The position numbers were made by a program, and so were the translations under genes. Positions 63,998-64,000 of a stretch of 64,000 nt of DNA are shown piece after piece. Origin of the DNA: Sporosarcina sp. BI001-red (GTDB lineage: Bacteria > Bacillota > Bacilli > Bacillales_A > Planococcaceae). Position 1 is the stretch's first letter; every line of letters starts with the position of its first letter. Below the pieces are notes generated by a model, which was not told the origin of the DNA, made no database searches, and saw only the letters and a list, made by a program, of their open reading frames with translations. The DNA is taken from positions 1-64,000 of the forward strand of contig NZ_QQAK01000001.1 in NCBI RefSeq assembly GCF_003384035.1, given 5' to 3'.

Positions 63998-64000
63998 ATG
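63998..64000 (+). CDS. Start codon of the next gene (cut by window end)
   Basis: AGGAGG at 63983-63988 is followed nine bases later by ATG as the last three bases of the window. Nothing can be said about the product. Confidence 0.5.

Overview
The window looks like chromosomal DNA from a low-GC, endospore-forming Gram-positive of the order Bacillales. Ribosome-binding sites are strong AGGAGG types, TTG and GTG starts are common, and there is a BclA-like collagen-type exosporium protein, a Spo0E-family phosphatase and a CotQ-like FAD oxidase. A Planococcaceae (Sporosarcina-like) genome is my best guess from overall protein character; it is inference, since no rRNA or other strict taxonomic marker is present. 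No tRNA, rRNA, CRISPR array, intact insertion sequence or prophage was seen.

Layout. 0-7 kb: RCC1-repeat protein, GNAT acetyltransferases, cold-shock protein, an MFS exporter, a DUF1569 protein and an S51 peptidase. 7-9 kb: collagen-like spore-surface protein. 9.5-15 kb: pseudouridine synthase, a short Spo0E-like phosphatase, a toast-rack lipid-stress-type protein, an HD-GYP protein and an FAD oxidase. 15-23.6 kb: EVE-HNH nuclease, small membrane and lipoproteins, an alkaline-phosphatase-superfamily exoenzyme and a class-A-beta-lactamase-like hydrolase. 22-25.6 kb carries a segmental duplication in which each copy has lost a different gene (DUF3221 lipoprotein versus sstT). 25.7-28.8 kb: metal operon (HMA chaperone, atypical P1B ATPase, Crp/Fnr regulator) with an Fnr-like box placed exactly for class II activation. 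29-35 kb: complete type I restriction-modification operon hsdM-hsdS-hsdR.

35-43 kb is a decayed accessory zone. It holds a class III cyclase-fold protein, a TIR-domain relic, a two-TM protein, an EcsC relic, a mazE antitoxin with a broken mazF, and an AIM24 gene with an amber stop. It is densely seeded with two families of ~70-bp inverted-repeat elements (called B and C here). Three B elements sit exactly at the broken ends of the TIR, EcsC and mazF remnants. A third family (A, 64 bp) is scattered over the whole window, mostly just behind stop codons. A and C share their stem ends and B and C share their core, so the three look like modular relatives.

43-64 kb: bifunctional penicillin-binding protein, MDR reductase, an ECF-type vitamin transporter (S, T, fused A-A'), a duplicated three-TM protein, an ATPase, a prolyl-4-hydroxylase-like enzyme, a run of lipoproteins (TIG-like repeats, leucine-rich repeats), an ECF sigma/anti-sigma pair, and a FadR-type regulator with its CynX/NimT-like MFS transporter. 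The right end holds a degenerate second copy of the 102-codon membrane protein found at 16.2 kb. The next gene starts at the last three bases.

Functions are assigned from recognised motifs only; nothing was searched against a database.
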